DNA of 64,000 nucleotides from assembly GCA_902776835.1 (NCBI GenBank), contig CACYRK010000003.1, forward strand, positions 62,001 through 126,000, given 5' to 3'. The notes beneath the pieces are model-generated. The model had not been told where the DNA came from. It worked only from the letters and a program-made list of their open reading frames with translations, and ran no database searches. This document shows positions 9,356 through 18,452 of the stretch, in pieces (position 1 is the first letter of the stretch; every line of letters starts with the position of its first letter). This stretch comes from an uncultured Bacteroidales bacterium (GTDB lineage: Bacteria; Bacteroidota; Bacteroidia; Bacteroidales; Muribaculaceae). The position numbers and the translations under genes are program-made.

Positions 9356-11395
9356 ATGGGAAAAGACTTTAAACGCACACTGGTAACCACCGCTCTGCCC
9401 TATGCCAACGGTCCGGTGCACATCGGACACCTGGCTGGAGTGTATGTTCCGGCCGACATCTACACACGCTACCTGCGCCTGCGCGGCGAGGACGTGGTGA
9501 TGATTGGCGGCAGCGACGAGCACGGCGTACCCATCACCATCAAGGCACAAAACGAGGGCGTCACGCCCCAGGACATCGTCGACCGCTATCACGCCATCAT
9601 CAAGGATTCGATGGCGCAACTCGGCATCTCGTTCGACATCTATAGCCGCACCACCAGTGCCATGCACCACCGCACAGCCAGCGATTTCTTCAAGGCGCTC
9701 TACGACAAGGGCGAGTTTATCGAGAAGACGTCGATGCAATATTACGACGAGGAGGCCGACCAATGGCTCGCCGACCGCTACATCGTGGGCACCTGCCCGC
9801 ATTGCGGCAACGAGCGCGCCTACGGCGACCAGTGCGAGGCTTGCGGCACCAGCCTCAACGCCACCGACCTGATTAACCCGCACAGCGCCATCACCGGCAA
9901 CGTGCCCGTGCTCAAGGAAACCAAGCACTGGTACATGCCGCTCGACAAGTGGGAGCCGCGCCTGCGCGAGTGGATCCTCGAGCAGCACAAGGAGTGGAAG
10001 CCCAACGTGTACGGACAGTGCAAGTCGTGGCTCGACGGCGGACTGCAGCCGCGTGCCGTGACCCGCGACCTCAACTGGGGCATCCCCGTGCCCATCGAGG
10101 GCGCCGAGGGCAAGGTGCTCTATGTATGGTTCGACGCACCCATCGGCTACATCAGCAACACCAAGGAGTTGCGCCCCGACGACTGGGAACTCTACTGGAA
10201 GTCGCCTGACACACGCATCATCCACTTCATCGGCAAGGACAACATCGTGTTCCACTGCCTCATCTTCCCCGCAATGCTCATGGCCGAGGGCAGTTATCAA
10301 CTGCCGGAAAATGTGCCCGCCAACGAGTTTCTCAACCTCGAGGGCGAGAAAATCTCCACCAGCCGCAACTGGGCCGTGTGGCTGCATGAGTACCTGCAGG
10401 ACTTCCCCGGAAAGCAGGACGTGCTGCGCTACGTGCTCACCGCCAACGCTCCCGAGACCAAGGACAACGACTTCACCTGGCGCGACTTCCAAGCCCGCAA
10501 CAACAATGAACTTGTGGCAATCTTGGGCAACTTTGTGAACCGCGCCATCGTGCTTACGCACAAATACTTCGACGGCATCGTGCCGCCGGCTCACGAACTC
10601 ACCGACTACGACCGCGACACGCTGGCCGAGTTCCAGGGTGTGCGCGACACCTTGAGCCAGAACATCGAGACCTTCCACTTCCGCGAGGCTCTGAAGGATG
10701 CCATGAACCTGGCGCGCATCGGCAACAAATACCTTGCCGACACCGAGCCTTGGAAACTCGCCAAGACCGACATGGCCCGCGTGGAGACCATCCTCAACGT
10801 GGCCCTGCAGATTTGCGCCAACCTGGCCATCGCCTTCGAGCCGTTCCTGCCCTTCAGCGCCGAGAAACTGCGCGGCATGCTCAACATGGAGCAGGTGCAG
10901 TGGGACAAACTGGGTCACACCGACATCCTCGCCACCGGCGGCAAACTCGAGCAACCCGTGCTGCTGTTTGAGAAAATCGACGATGCCACCATCGACGCAC
11001 AACTGCAACGCCTGGAGCGCATCAAGCAAGAGAACATCATGCGCAACTTCACGCCGAAGGCCGTCGCCGAGCCTTGCAGTTACGACGACTTCGCCAAACT
11101 CGACATCCGCGTGGGTACCGTCAAAGAGTGCCAGAAGGTGAAAAAGGCCGACAAACTGTTGCAATTCACCATCGACGACGGCATGAAGGGACGCACCATC
11201 GTCAGCGGCATCGCCAAGTGGTACGAGCCCGAGGAACTGATTGGCAAGCAAGTGTGCTTCATAGCCAACTTCCCGCCCAAGCGACTCAAGGGCGTGGAGA
11301 GCCAGGGCATGATCCTCAGCGCCGAGGATGCCGACGGACGCCTCGTGGTCATCGGCCCCACCGGCCCCGTAAAGCCCGGCGTAAAAGTGAGTTAA
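9356..11395 (+). CDS. metG: Methionine--tRNA ligase
   Basis: A 679-residue class I aminoacyl-tRNA synthetase that charges tRNA-Met. The HIGH motif is in [12 protein letters not shown] near residue 22, and a zinc-binding knuckle with four cysteines ([18 protein letters not shown]) is near residues 145-162. The second ATP motif reads KISTS instead of KMSKS, a usual variant in this family. After the anticodon-binding helices, the last 100 residues form an EMAP/Trbp111-like tRNA-binding domain ([20 protein letters not shown]) that supports dimerisation. The length is normal. It is followed by a canonical intrinsic terminator. Confidence 0.97.
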   Translation: MGKDFKRTLVTTALPYANGPVHIGHLAGVYVPADIYTRYLRLRGEDVVMIGGSDEHGVPITIKAQNEGVTPQDIVDRYHAIIKDSMAQLGISFDIYSRTTSAMHHRTASDFFKALYDKGEFIEKTSMQYYDEEADQWLADRYIVGTCPHCGNERAYGDQCEACGTSLNATDLINPHSAITGNVPVLKETKHWYMPLDKWEPRLREWILEQHKEWKPNVYGQCKSWLDGGLQPRAVTRDLNWGIPVPIEGAEGKVLYVWFDAPIGYISNTKELRPDDWELYWKSPDTRIIHFIGKDNIVFHCLIFPAMLMAEGSYQLPENVPANEFLNLEGEKISTSRNWAVWLHEYLQDFPGKQDVLRYVLTANAPETKDNDFTWRDFQARNNNELVAILGNFVNRAIVLTHKYFDGIVPPAHELTDYDRDTLAEFQGVRDTLSQNIETFHFREALKDAMNLARIGNKYLADTEPWKLAKTDMARVETILNVALQICANLAIAFEPFLPFSAEKLRGMLNMEQVQWDKLGHTDILATGGKLEQPVLLFEKIDDATIDAQLQRLERIKQENIMRNFTPKAVAEPCSYDDFAKLDIRVGTVKECQKVKKADKLLQFTIDDGMKGRTIVSGIAKWYEPEELIGKQVCFIANFPPKRLKGVESQGMILSAEDADGRLVVIGPTGPVKPGVKVS

Positions 11396-11416
11396 TCAAC
11401 ATCACATCGTCATAAC

Positions 11417-11463
11417 GAAATCGCCACGCAGCCTCTGACGGCCACGTGGCGATTTCTTTTTTT
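11417..11463 (+). terminator. metG intrinsic terminator
   Basis: GAAATCGCCACG (11417-11428) pairs perfectly with CGTGGCGATTTC (11445-11456), followed by seven T residues. This is the clearest rho-independent terminator in the window. Confidence 0.9.
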
Positions 11464-11466
11464 CAT

Positions 11467-11511
11467 AGAGTTCCTAGAAAGTATAGATAATCTAGAATCT
11501 CTAGGAACTCT
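11467..11511. terminator. Second hairpin between metG and hppA
   Basis: AGAGTTCCTAGA (11467-11478) and TCTAGGAACTCT (11500-11511) form a perfect 12-bp stem with a 21-nt loop. It lies just past the hppA stop on the minus strand, so it probably ends that transcript or protects its 3' end; no U-run follows on the minus strand. Confidence 0.5.
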
Positions 11512-11523
11512 AGTTATTCTCGA

Positions 11524-13929
11524 TTACTCGGATTTCATCTTGTAGAACGAGCGGTACACAAAGTAGAGCGCGATAATCACAAATGCCACACCAAAGTAAG
11601 GCGCGATGCCGCGGAAACTGTCGCTGATGGCAATCTCCATAGCCAGCACACCAAAAAGCGTGGTGAACTTGATGATGGGGTTCAGAGCCACCGAACTGGT
11701 GTCCTTGAACGGGTCGCCTACGGTGTCACCCACCACACTGGCATCGTGCAGCGGTGTGCCCTTGGCCTGCAAGTCGACCTCGACAACCTTCTTGGCGTTG
11801 TCCCATGCGCCACCGGCGTCGGCCATAAAGACAGCCTGGAACAAGCCGAAGACGGCGATAGAAATCAGATAACTCACAAACAGGCACACAGCATTGTTGC
11901 CGCCGATGCTCTCGGGCGACGACAGGCAGGCGAAGCCCAGTGCGAAGCAGAAGATTGAGATGAAGATGTTGAACATACCCTTCTGCGCATACTCGGTGCA
12001 GATTTGCACCACGCGCTGCGACTTGCTGATGTCGGCCTTCTTGGGCGCGCTCGGGTCGAGTTTGATGTTGTCCTTGATAAACTCCACGGCGCGGTTGGCA
12101 CCGGTGGTGACGGCCTGCATACTCGAGCCGGTGAACCAGAAGATTACGCAACCACCCAGGATGAAGCCCAGGATTGAGTAGGGATTGAGCAGGTTGAGCA
12201 CCTCCACCGGGTCGATGCCCAGCGTCTTGCCAATCATCAGGATGAGCGAGAAAATCATGGTGGTGGCACCAGCCACTGCCGTACCGATGAGCACCGGCTT
12301 GGCCGTAGCCTTAAAGGTATTGCCGGCGCCGTCGTTGGCCTCAAGGTAATATTTTGCCTTCTCCCAGTCGGGCGTGAAGCCAAACTCTTCCTCAATCTCC
12401 TTCTCGGCTTTCTCCTTGTCATCCTCGATGAGCGAGAGTTCATACACCGACTGTGCGTTGTCGGTCACCGGGCCATAACTGTCGACGGCGATGGTCACAG
12501 GACCCATGCCCAACATACCGAAGGCCACCAGGCCGAAGGCGAAGATGCTGCAATACTTGCCGTACTCGCCAAAGAGGCCCTCGATGCCAAACTGGTTGGA
12601 GGCAAAGTAGGCCAGAAGCATCAGCGCGAAGAACACCAGACCGGTCCAGAAACTACCGAAGTTACCGCTCACCAAGCCGCTGAGGATGTTGAGCGAGGCA
12701 CCACCCTGGCGCGAGGTGTTCACCACCTCATGAACGTGGGTCGATGTGGGCGACGTGAAGAGTTTGGTAAACTCGGGGATAAGAGCGGCACCCAGCGTAC
12801 CGCAACTGATAATGGTCGCCAAGCCCAGCCACCATCCGTTGCCCAGGTCGGCAAGCAGCAGATAACTGGCGGCGAAAGTACCTATAATCGAAAGTATCGA
12901 GGTGATCCAAACCAGGCTTGTGAGCGGAGCCTCGAAGTTCATGTCGTCGGCCTTGCTATACTTGGCCTGCGAGATGCCACCGTTGATGTAGTAAGAGAGC
13001 ACACTGGCGATGACACCGAGAATACGCATCACGAAGATCCACACCAGCAACTTCACCTGATACTCCACAGGCACAGCCAGCAGGATGAACGACACCAGAG
13101 CCACACCGGTCACACCGTAGGTCTCGAAACCGTCGGCAGTCGGGCCAATGCTGTCGCCAGCGTTGTCGCCCGTACAGTCGGCAATCACACCGGGGTTGCG
13201 CGGGTCGTCCTCGCCAATCTTGAACACCACCTTCATCAGGTCGCTGCCGATATCGGCAATCTTGGTGAAGATACCGCCGGCAATACGCAGTGCACTGGCA
13301 CCCAGCGACTCACCGATGGCGAAGCCGATGAAGCAACTACCAGCCAGGTCGGCGGGCATAAAGAGCAGAATCACAAGCATCAGCACGAGTTCGACGCAAA
13401 TGAGCAAGATGCCGATGCTCATTCCTGCAGTCAGCGGAATGTTAAGCAAGTCGAGCGGACGGCGACGCAGCGAGGCAAATGCCATGCGGGCGTTGGCGTA
13501 AGTGTTCATGCGAACACCGTACCATGCCACGGCATACGAGCCCAGCACACCAATCACGGTCCAGCCTAAAATCAGCAATACTGAGCCCCAAGGCATGTGC
13601 TCCAGCACGCCAAAGTACAGCAACACGGCAAGTCCGATAAACGCGAACAGTATCGCCAAGAACTTGCCTTGTTGTTTCAGATAGGTGGAGCAGGTCTTGA
13701 AAATCACATTGCCCATTTCGAGCATCGACTGGTGAGCCGGCAAGCGGCGCACGCGCATAAACTGCCAAAAACCGAAGAGCATACCCAAGACCACTACCAG
13801 GAATCCCCAATACAGGATTGAGGTCTGGGCGTCTTGTGCGAAGCCCTCGGGCATCTTCAGGTCGGCCTCACTCGCCATGAGCGAGAGCGATGGCATTAAC
13901 AAAGTTAATGCAAGCAAAAATCTTTTCAT
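11524..13929 (-). CDS. hppA: Membrane-bound ion-translocating pyrophosphatase
   Basis: The 801-residue polytopic protein hydrolyses pyrophosphate and pumps H+ or Na+ across the inner membrane. It has the acidic substrate-binding blocks IADIGSDLMKVV, EDDPRNPGVIADCTGDNAGD and, near the C-terminus, GDTVGDPFKDTSSVALNP. At the potassium-specificity site the sequence is GNTFKATAKP: the residue that is Ala in K+-dependent enzymes is Lys here, which points to a K+-independent type, although the neighbouring position is Ala rather than the usual Thr. A signal-like N-terminal segment plus one extra helix precede the core. Monocistronic, with a promoter at 14002-14033. Confidence 0.93.
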   Translation of the reverse strand: MKRFLLALTLLMPSLSLMASEADLKMPEGFAQDAQTSILYWGFLVVVLGMLFGFWQFMRVRRLPAHQSMLEMGNVIFKTCSTYLKQQGKFLAILFAFIGLAVLLYFGVLEHMPWGSVLLILGWTVIGVLGSYAVAWYGVRMNTYANARMAFASLRRRPLDLLNIPLTAGMSIGILLICVELVLMLVILLFMPADLAGSCFIGFAIGESLGASALRIAGGIFTKIADIGSDLMKVVFKIGEDDPRNPGVIADCTGDNAGDSIGPTADGFETYGVTGVALVSFILLAVPVEYQVKLLVWIFVMRILGVIASVLSYYINGGISQAKYSKADDMNFEAPLTSLVWITSILSIIGTFAASYLLLADLGNGWWLGLATIISCGTLGAALIPEFTKLFTSPTSTHVHEVVNTSRQGGASLNILSGLVSGNFGSFWTGLVFFALMLLAYFASNQFGIEGLFGEYGKYCSIFAFGLVAFGMLGMGPVTIAVDSYGPVTDNAQSVYELSLIEDDKEKAEKEIEEEFGFTPDWEKAKYYLEANDGAGNTFKATAKPVLIGTAVAGATTMIFSLILMIGKTLGIDPVEVLNLLNPYSILGFILGGCVIFWFTGSSMQAVTTGANRAVEFIKDNIKLDPSAPKKADISKSQRVVQICTEYAQKGMFNIFISIFCFALGFACLSSPESIGGNNAVCLFVSYLISIAVFGLFQAVFMADAGGAWDNAKKVVEVDLQAKGTPLHDASVVGDTVGDPFKDTSSVALNPIIKFTTLFGVLAMEIAISDSFRGIAPYFGVAFVIIALYFVYRSFYKMKSE

Positions 13930-14001
13930 TTAACGTTATAAATTAGATAGTTAAGAATTATCTATGTCAATGGTCCTTACCACTCAAGTTTTTACAAGCC
14001 G

Positions 14002-14033
14002 TAAAGGTACTAAAAAATGGCCCTTGTAACAAA
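14002..14033 (-). promoter_or_regulatory. hppA promoter
   Basis: On the minus strand, TTTG (14030-14033) and TACCTTTA (14002-14009, last base off consensus) are 20 nt apart. They lie about 75 nt upstream of the hppA start. Confidence 0.55.
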
Positions 14034-14464
14034 TTTTAAAAAGAAAAAATCAACAAAGCCCCCCATTTTTCGGTAATACCGACCTTTCGAGCAGCCACAA
14101 CGCCGCCTCAGCACATGGCACCACCAGCAGGCAAAACCGCAACTCAGCATCAGCCAGCCGCCACCATGACAATAGTTGCCATCGCCTATATAATTGCTAC
14201 AGTTGCTATTGTGCTGTAGGGCTTAATAATAGATTGTAACAATGATTGGGCGACAAGGGCGACAAAGTGGTTATTTTGGGAACCGCGGTGGTTCAAAACG
14301 AATTATTGAATCGTATAAATCATTAAAAAATGTAATTTTTGACGATTTAATATTTCATAATTTAAAAGTTGAAACCGCCCGAAACGCGCTACCAGCGCAC
14401 GCTTCACGTGCTGTCACAGCAACTTACTGTTTACTGTTGCAAATGTTTACAAGTGTTTTCGTGG
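14034..14464. other. Gene-poor intergenic stretch
   Basis: This region between divergent hppA and the NlpC/P60 gene contains no convincing gene. It includes a weak inverted repeat, ACAATAG (14169-14175) and CTATTGT (14206-14212). The enclosed TTGCTAC and GTTGCTATTG resemble the hairpin elements at 15762-15803 and 30251-30280. The 113-codon frame at 14242-14583 has no recognisable protein features and runs through the promoter of the next gene. Confidence 0.5.
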
Positions 14465-14496
14465 CTTGCACACCTTTTGGACCTGGAGTAATTTTG
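14465..14496 (+). promoter_or_regulatory. Probable promoter of the NlpC/P60 gene
   Basis: A -7 TAATTTTG (14489-14496) follows CTTG (14465-14468) by 20 nt, the same variant -33 seen before metG. The leader to the ATG at 14561 is about 60 nt. Confidence 0.5.
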
Positions 14497-14560
14497 CAGT
14501 GTAGAAACAGCGAGACCACGCTTTGCACACCGCTCAAAGTTCTCGCAAAAACAATATTTT

Positions 14561-15115
14561 ATGACTTACAACAATCAATTTAAAAACACTTACACCTATT
14601 TATTATTAGCAATCGCAATTATTCTGCCCTGCTTCTCGGCAAAGGCGCAGCAACTCAACGCCCGCAAGGACGGTACCCTGATTGAACAAATCGACCAAGT
14701 AAATAACGCACAGCAGTCTCGCGACATGATCAGCGAGTTGCTCGACTATGCACATCAGTTCCGCGGCGTGCCCTACCGCTATGGCAGCATGTCGCCCCGC
14801 GCTTTCGACTGCTCGGGCTTCACCAGTTATGTGTTTAACCACTTCGGAATCAAACTCGACCGCACTTCGCGCGGACAAATTCATAACGGACGCCGCGTGG
14901 CACGCAGCGAAATCCAACCCGGCGACCTGGTGTTCTTCTCGGGACGCTCGGCCGGCAACCGCATCGGCCATGTGGGCCTCGTGACCAAGGTTGATGGCGA
15001 CGGACACGGCTTCAACTTCATTCACGCCGCTACACGCACCGGTATCACCGTGAGCCACATCGACGAGACGTACTACGCACGCCGCTTTATGGGCGCTTGC
15101 CGCGTGCTCGAATAA
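14561..15115 (+). CDS. Secreted NlpC/P60 (C40) cell-wall peptidase
   Basis: The 184-residue protein has an N-terminal signal peptide ending near AKA. A single NlpC/P60 domain then fills the rest. The catalytic cysteine is in FDCSGFTSYVF, the histidine in RIGHVGLV, and the third polar residue in FIHAAT. Family members cut peptide bonds in peptidoglycan stem peptides. There is no separate SH3 or LysM cell-wall-binding domain, only about 40 residues of charged linker before the catalytic fold. It is monocistronic between a promoter and a strong nested hairpin. Which bond it cuts cannot be told from the sequence. Confidence 0.9.
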   Translation: MTYNNQFKNTYTYLLLAIAIILPCFSAKAQQLNARKDGTLIEQIDQVNNAQQSRDMISELLDYAHQFRGVPYRYGSMSPRAFDCSGFTSYVFNHFGIKLDRTSRGQIHNGRRVARSEIQPGDLVFFSGRSAGNRIGHVGLVTKVDGDGHGFNFIHAATRTGITVSHIDETYYARRFMGACRVLE

Positions 15116-15151
15116 TACCCACCGCACACACACATACACACATATATAATT

Positions 15152-15198
15152 GTAGCACGGCCGTGCTGCCCTGATGGGGCGAAGCACGGCCGTGCTAC
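15152..15198. terminator. Nested palindromic bidirectional terminator
   Basis: GTAGCACGGCCGTGCT (15152-15167) pairs with AGCACGGCCGTGCTAC (15183-15198), with GCCC/GGGC extending the stem inward. Each arm is also itself a palindrome. The structure lies between the convergent NlpC/P60 and HigA-like genes. Confidence 0.75.
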
Positions 15199-15216
15199 TG
15201 TTATATAAGCAACCTG

Positions 15217-15594
15217 TCAGAAAACACACGCCCAACCAAACCTGCGGACAAGTTCTTGTAGCAGTGTGCGATCACTAACAGGGATTGTAACAGCGACTGT
15301 TTCGTGTTGAGTGTCTTCAGCCGAAACCTTGCCATTAGCCGACTCCAATTCATATTGGGCTTGAGCCGACATCAGAATCTTTGCTGGCAATCCTATGGTG
15401 TTTTCAATTTTTATTGCCAATTCAGTAATGAGTGGTCGTCTTCCATTGAGCACTTCACTCAGATGTGAAGGCTGGACACCAAGCATTTTGGCGAATTCTT
15501 TCTGACTGAGACCTCGCTCCTTAAGTTCCGGCTTAATCATCATTCCTGGATGTACCGCCATAAATGGTGCGGGACTTTCATTTCTTGTTGCCAT
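15217..15594 (-). CDS. HigA-type XRE antitoxin/regulator without adjacent toxin
   Basis: The 125-residue protein carries the HigA form of the XRE helix-turn-helix: the family's VHPGMMIKPELKERGLSQ start, LGVQPSHLSEVLNGRR as recognition helix, and ITELAIKIENTIGLPAKILM. HigA proteins bind their own operator and neutralise the mRNase HigB, normally encoded immediately upstream. Here the upstream 220 bases contain no open frame that looks like HigB, so this is a solitary copy. A C-terminal extension of about 40 residues (ending DRTLLQELVRRFGW) lies outside the core. It may act as a stand-alone transcription factor. Confidence 0.85.
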   Translation of the reverse strand: MATRNESPAPFMAVHPGMMIKPELKERGLSQKEFAKMLGVQPSHLSEVLNGRRPLITELAIKIENTIGLPAKILMSAQAQYELESANGKVSAEDTQHETVAVTIPVSDRTLLQELVRRFGWACVF

Positions 15595-15660
15595 AGTGAG
15601 TGTTATCTAAACTTAAAACTATTATTCTTATCGAAGATTATTTGCATCGTTGCTTTATTA

Positions 15661-15690
15661 TTTGGGCAAAATTACAAAAAAATTCCCAAA
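15661..15690 (-). promoter_or_regulatory. Candidate HigA promoter with flanking palindrome
   Basis: A minus-strand -7 TAATTTTG (15667-15674) is enclosed by TTTGGG (15661-15666) and CCCAAA (15685-15690). An inverted repeat over the -7 box of a HigA gene is a likely autoregulatory operator, about 70 nt before the start codon. No good -33 is visible. Confidence 0.4.
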
Positions 15691-15761
15691 TCAGGGAACT
15701 ATTTCAAATTTTTCTTTGTGATTTACACTCCTTCAACAACAACCTTCAACAACGAGGCACA

Positions 15762-15803
15762 CAATAGCCACTATAGTTGCTACAGCGTCTATAGTGGCTA
15801 TTG
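15762..15803 (-). terminator. Hairpin downstream of upp
   Basis: CAATAGCCACTATAG (15762-15776) and CTATAGTGGCTATTG (15789-15803) form a perfect 15-bp stem with a 12-nt loop. It starts 14 bases past the upp stop on the minus strand. Eighteen bases of it (15765-15782) recur at 30251-30268. Confidence 0.6.
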
Positions 15804-15817
15804 TTGCTATCGGGGCT

Positions 15818-16474
15818 TTACTCCTTCTCGCCGTAGAGCAGGTCGCCGGCGTCGCCCAAACCGGGCACGATGTAACTGTGCTCGTTGAGTTTGTGATCGA
15901 TGTCGCATGCCCAAATGGTTGTCTTGTCCTCAGGCAGATGCTGGCGCACCACATCTATGGCATGGTCGGTGGCGATGACGCACGCCACATGTATGTGGTC
16001 GGGCTTGCCCTTTGTCGCCAAGGCTTTATAGGCCAGTTCCATGCTTGAGCCCGTGGCGAGCATCGGGTCGACGATAATCAGCGTCTTGCCATCGAGGCGC
16101 GGGCTCGCCATGTACTCAACGTGCACCTCAAAATCGTCGGTATTCGGGAAATACTTGCGATAGGCCGACACGAAGGCGTTCTCTGCGCCGTCGTAGTAGG
16201 TCAGGAAGCCCTCGTGGAAGGGCAGACCGGCACGCAAAATGGTGGCCAGCACCACCTTGTCGCTCAGCACGGCCGTGTGGGCGATACCCAGCGGCGTGGC
16301 GGTGTCGACGATGGTGTAATTGAGGCGCTTGGAGATTTCATAGGCCATTATTTGGCCTAAGCGATGGATGTTGGCACGAAAGCGCAAGCGCTCTTGCTGA
16401 ATGTCCCTGTTGCGGACTTCGCTCATAAATTGTCCCACAAGCGAGTGCTCGGAGCACAGATTGATAACTTCCAT
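15818..16474 (-). CDS. upp: Uracil phosphoribosyltransferase
   Basis: A 218-residue pyrimidine-salvage enzyme that makes UMP from uracil and PRPP. The PRPP-binding loop is DPMLATGSSM, and the C-terminal uracil-binding signature is VPGLGDAGDLLYG. ILRAGLPFHEGF is also family-typical. The stop of ribF is one base upstream of its start, so it is the third gene of the operon SDR-ribF-upp on the minus strand. A 15-bp hairpin follows. Confidence 0.95.
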   Translation of the reverse strand: MEVINLCSEHSLVGQFMSEVRNRDIQQERLRFRANIHRLGQIMAYEISKRLNYTIVDTATPLGIAHTAVLSDKVVLATILRAGLPFHEGFLTYYDGAENAFVSAYRKYFPNTDDFEVHVEYMASPRLDGKTLIIVDPMLATGSSMELAYKALATKGKPDHIHVACVIATDHAIDVVRQHLPEDKTTIWACDIDHKLNEHSYIVPGLGDAGDLLYGEKE

Positions 16475-16475
16475 A

Positions 16476-17405
16476 TTAATTGTGTAATGATAATAATTTG
16501 CGTGCTTTTTCGCGGTCGCGGGTGAGTTGCTGACGCAGTTCGTCGATGCTCACCATCTTAAATTCCAGTCGCAGGAAGCCCATAAAGTCCAGGGCGATGT
16601 CCTGGCCGTAGATGTCGTCGTCGAAATCGAAGATGTTGACCTCAATCGACAGTTGGCGGCCGTTGTCGAACGTCGGGCGGTGTCCAATGTTCACCATGCC
16701 CTGCAGGCGCTGGCCAGCCACATCCACCATCACGGCATAAGCACCGGTGTGTGGCAAGATGAGGTTGGGATCGATATCGCCCACGTTGGCCGTGGGGAAA
16801 CCGATGCCGCGCCCGTTGTGGAAACCGTGCACCACACGCCCCTCGAGGCGATACGGGCGGCCCATGCAATGCATGGCGTCGACCACCTTTCCGGCGTTAA
16901 TCAAGCCGCGGATTATCGACGAACTCACCGGAGCGTATTCGCCCAGGTACTCAGGTGCTTTTACCACGTCGATGCCCAGGTCGCGACCATGCTCCACATA
17001 TTGTGCGAAACCCTCGTCGCGGTTGTGGCCAAAGTGGTGGTTATAGCCCACCATGAGTGCCTGCATGCCGTAGGTGTCGCGCAGCAGCGTCATGAATGCT
17101 CGGCTGTCGAGCAGCGACAGTTCGGGGGTGAAAGGCATCACCACAATTGCGTCGGTGCCGAGCGCCTCGAGGCAGTTCAGGCGGTCGTCCAGCGGCTGCA
17201 GCATCTTGAAGCGCGGGTCATGCGACAGCACCATGCGCGGATGGTGCGCAAAGGTGAACACCACGGCTTTCAGGCCACGCTCATGAGCCTGCTCGCACAG
17301 CGCGCTCACCAGCGTGGCATGCCCCAGGTGCACGCCATCAAAGATGCCTATGGTGGCCATGCACGGCCCAATCTGGGCAGCGTCGGCCGAGTGATGGATA
17401 ATCAT
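16476..17405 (-). CDS. ribF: Bifunctional riboflavin kinase / FAD synthetase
   Basis: The 309-residue enzyme phosphorylates riboflavin to FMN and adenylates FMN to FAD. The N-terminal nucleotidyltransferase has GIFDGVHLGHATLV (the GxFDGxHxGH motif) and later the SSSIIRGLINAGKV block. The C-terminal kinase has GRGIGFPTANVGD and the LEVNIFDFDDDIYG region (SIEVNIFDF here). I start it at 17405, where ATG overlaps the stop of the SDR gene as ATGA. A longer frame to 17450 adds 15 residues that do not belong to the family. Confidence 0.95.
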   Translation of the reverse strand: MIIHHSADAAQIGPCMATIGIFDGVHLGHATLVSALCEQAHERGLKAVVFTFAHHPRMVLSHDPRFKMLQPLDDRLNCLEALGTDAIVVMPFTPELSLLDSRAFMTLLRDTYGMQALMVGYNHHFGHNRDEGFAQYVEHGRDLGIDVVKAPEYLGEYAPVSSSIIRGLINAGKVVDAMHCMGRPYRLEGRVVHGFHNGRGIGFPTANVGDIDPNLILPHTGAYAVMVDVAGQRLQGMVNIGHRPTFDNGRQLSIEVNIFDFDDDIYGQDIALDFMGFLRLEFKMVSIDELRQQLTRDREKARKLLSLHN

Positions 17406-18259
17406 TTTTCGGGCAGGTGTTTCTTGATGATGCGCATCGTGTCGTTGCACAACTTGATAAACACGTCGCGGTTCTTGAGCATCGTCGACGTCTTGATTTG
17501 CCCGTTGCTGCCCTCAAATATGAAGCCCGTGTCGCTCGACTCCAGTGCGCGCATCGTGGGCACCACACCGGCCTGTGGGTCGTGCAGCGGATTCACGATA
17601 TAGTCGGCGGCGCGGTCGAGCCAGCGGTGCAGCGCCACCACGCCAGTGTTGATGATGCCGGGATTCACGCAGTTGACGCTCACATGGCGACTCTTGAGCG
17701 TGGTCGACATGTAGATTGAGAACAGCGTAAGCGCCAACTTGGCCTGCGCATAAGCGCCAATTTGTGTGAAGTGGGCCACGGCGGGGAATTCGTAGGGCAG
17801 TGATACAAAGCGTCGCGAGATGCTCGTCGACATGATGATGCGGCCGCCCTCCACAATCATGGGCAGGGCGAGCATCGAGAGCAACACGGTGCTAAGGAAG
17901 TTTACTTGAATTGTGTGTTCGAAGCCGTCGGGCGAGATGCGGCTGTGGCGAGGCAGCGTGCCGGCATTGTTGACCAGGGCGGCGATGGGGCGGTTCAGCG
18001 CTTTCAGGCGCTCGATGAAATCCTTAACCATGTCAAACGAACTCAAGTCGAGTTGCAGACATTGTATGTCGGCATTGCGCGTCTGCACTTGAAGTTGTGC
18101 CGCATAGTTTTGTGCTTTCTCCAGGTCGCGGCAGGCCAGCAATACGGCCTTGCCCTGCTCGGCCAATCGGCGGGCAATCAAACTGCCCATGCTGTCGGTG
18201 GCACCGGTAACCACATACAGTGGCTGCACCGGGCTGTCGAGGTTCTTATTGTCGCTCAT
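17402..18259 (-). CDS. Short-chain dehydrogenase/reductase
   Basis: The 285-residue Rossmann-fold oxidoreductase has a slightly atypical cofactor motif (VTGATDSMGSLIARRL) with the NNAG motif (VNNAGTL). The catalytic Ser-Tyr-Lys set is visible as STSISRR and YAQAK. It resembles the retinol-dehydrogenase-like branch of classical SDRs. Substrate is unknown. It is the first gene of the SDR-ribF-upp operon: its stop overlaps the ribF start, and a full-consensus promoter lies 26 nt upstream of its start codon. Confidence 0.88.
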   Translation of the reverse strand: MSDNKNLDSPVQPLYVVTGATDSMGSLIARRLAEQGKAVLLACRDLEKAQNYAAQLQVQTRNADIQCLQLDLSSFDMVKDFIERLKALNRPIAALVNNAGTLPRHSRISPDGFEHTIQVNFLSTVLLSMLALPMIVEGGRIIMSTSISRRFVSLPYEFPAVAHFTQIGAYAQAKLALTLFSIYMSTTLKSRHVSVNCVNPGIINTGVVALHRWLDRAADYIVNPLHDPQAGVVPTMRALESSDTGFIFEGSNGQIKTSTMLKNRDVFIKLCNDTMRIIKKHLPEK

Positions 18260-18284
18260 ATTAGTATTAGTTATTTTCCAATGG

Positions 18285-18316
18285 CAAAATTACTGCAAAC
18301 CGAGCGAAAAAGCAAA
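18285..18316 (-). promoter_or_regulatory. Promoter of the SDR-ribF-upp operon
   Basis: On the minus strand TTTG (18313-18316) and TAATTTTG (18285-18292) are separated by exactly 20 nt. The leader is short, roughly 20 nt. Confidence 0.7.
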
Positions 18317-18391
18317 GGTTTACTTTGATTTTTCCGAGGTGCCGCGTAATTTCGGATGCAAGTAAGGTAAAGCACCCTTCGAAGCCAACAA

Positions 18392-18429
18392 CTCGAGCGT
18401 TCGAACGTTCGAATGTTCGAACATTCGAG
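18392..18429. repeat. 8-bp tandem repeat containing TTCGA, near-palindromic
   Basis: After CTCGAG, the core TTCGA recurs every 8 bp four times, and the whole block reads almost the same on both strands, so it can form a hairpin. It lies 24 bases past the stop of the interrupted gene (minus strand). A sister array occurs at 20515-20559. Confidence 0.65.
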
Positions 18430-18452
18430 GCCTTGCTACATCCCTGCTACGT

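Noticed and set aside
9134..11251. 705-codon minus-strand frame opposite metG, and similar long frames opposite the OPT, pheT and susC-like genes (20654-22684, 26057-28219, 32068-33840)
   Set aside because: They mirror confident genes, and have biased composition rich in His, Val and Leu and no family motifs. GC-rich codon use that avoids TTA, CTA and TCA keeps the opposite frame open.
14242..14583. 113-codon frame in the gap before the NlpC/P60 gene
   Set aside because: It runs through the likely promoter and into the start of the real gene in another frame, with no signal peptide, domain or plausible composition.
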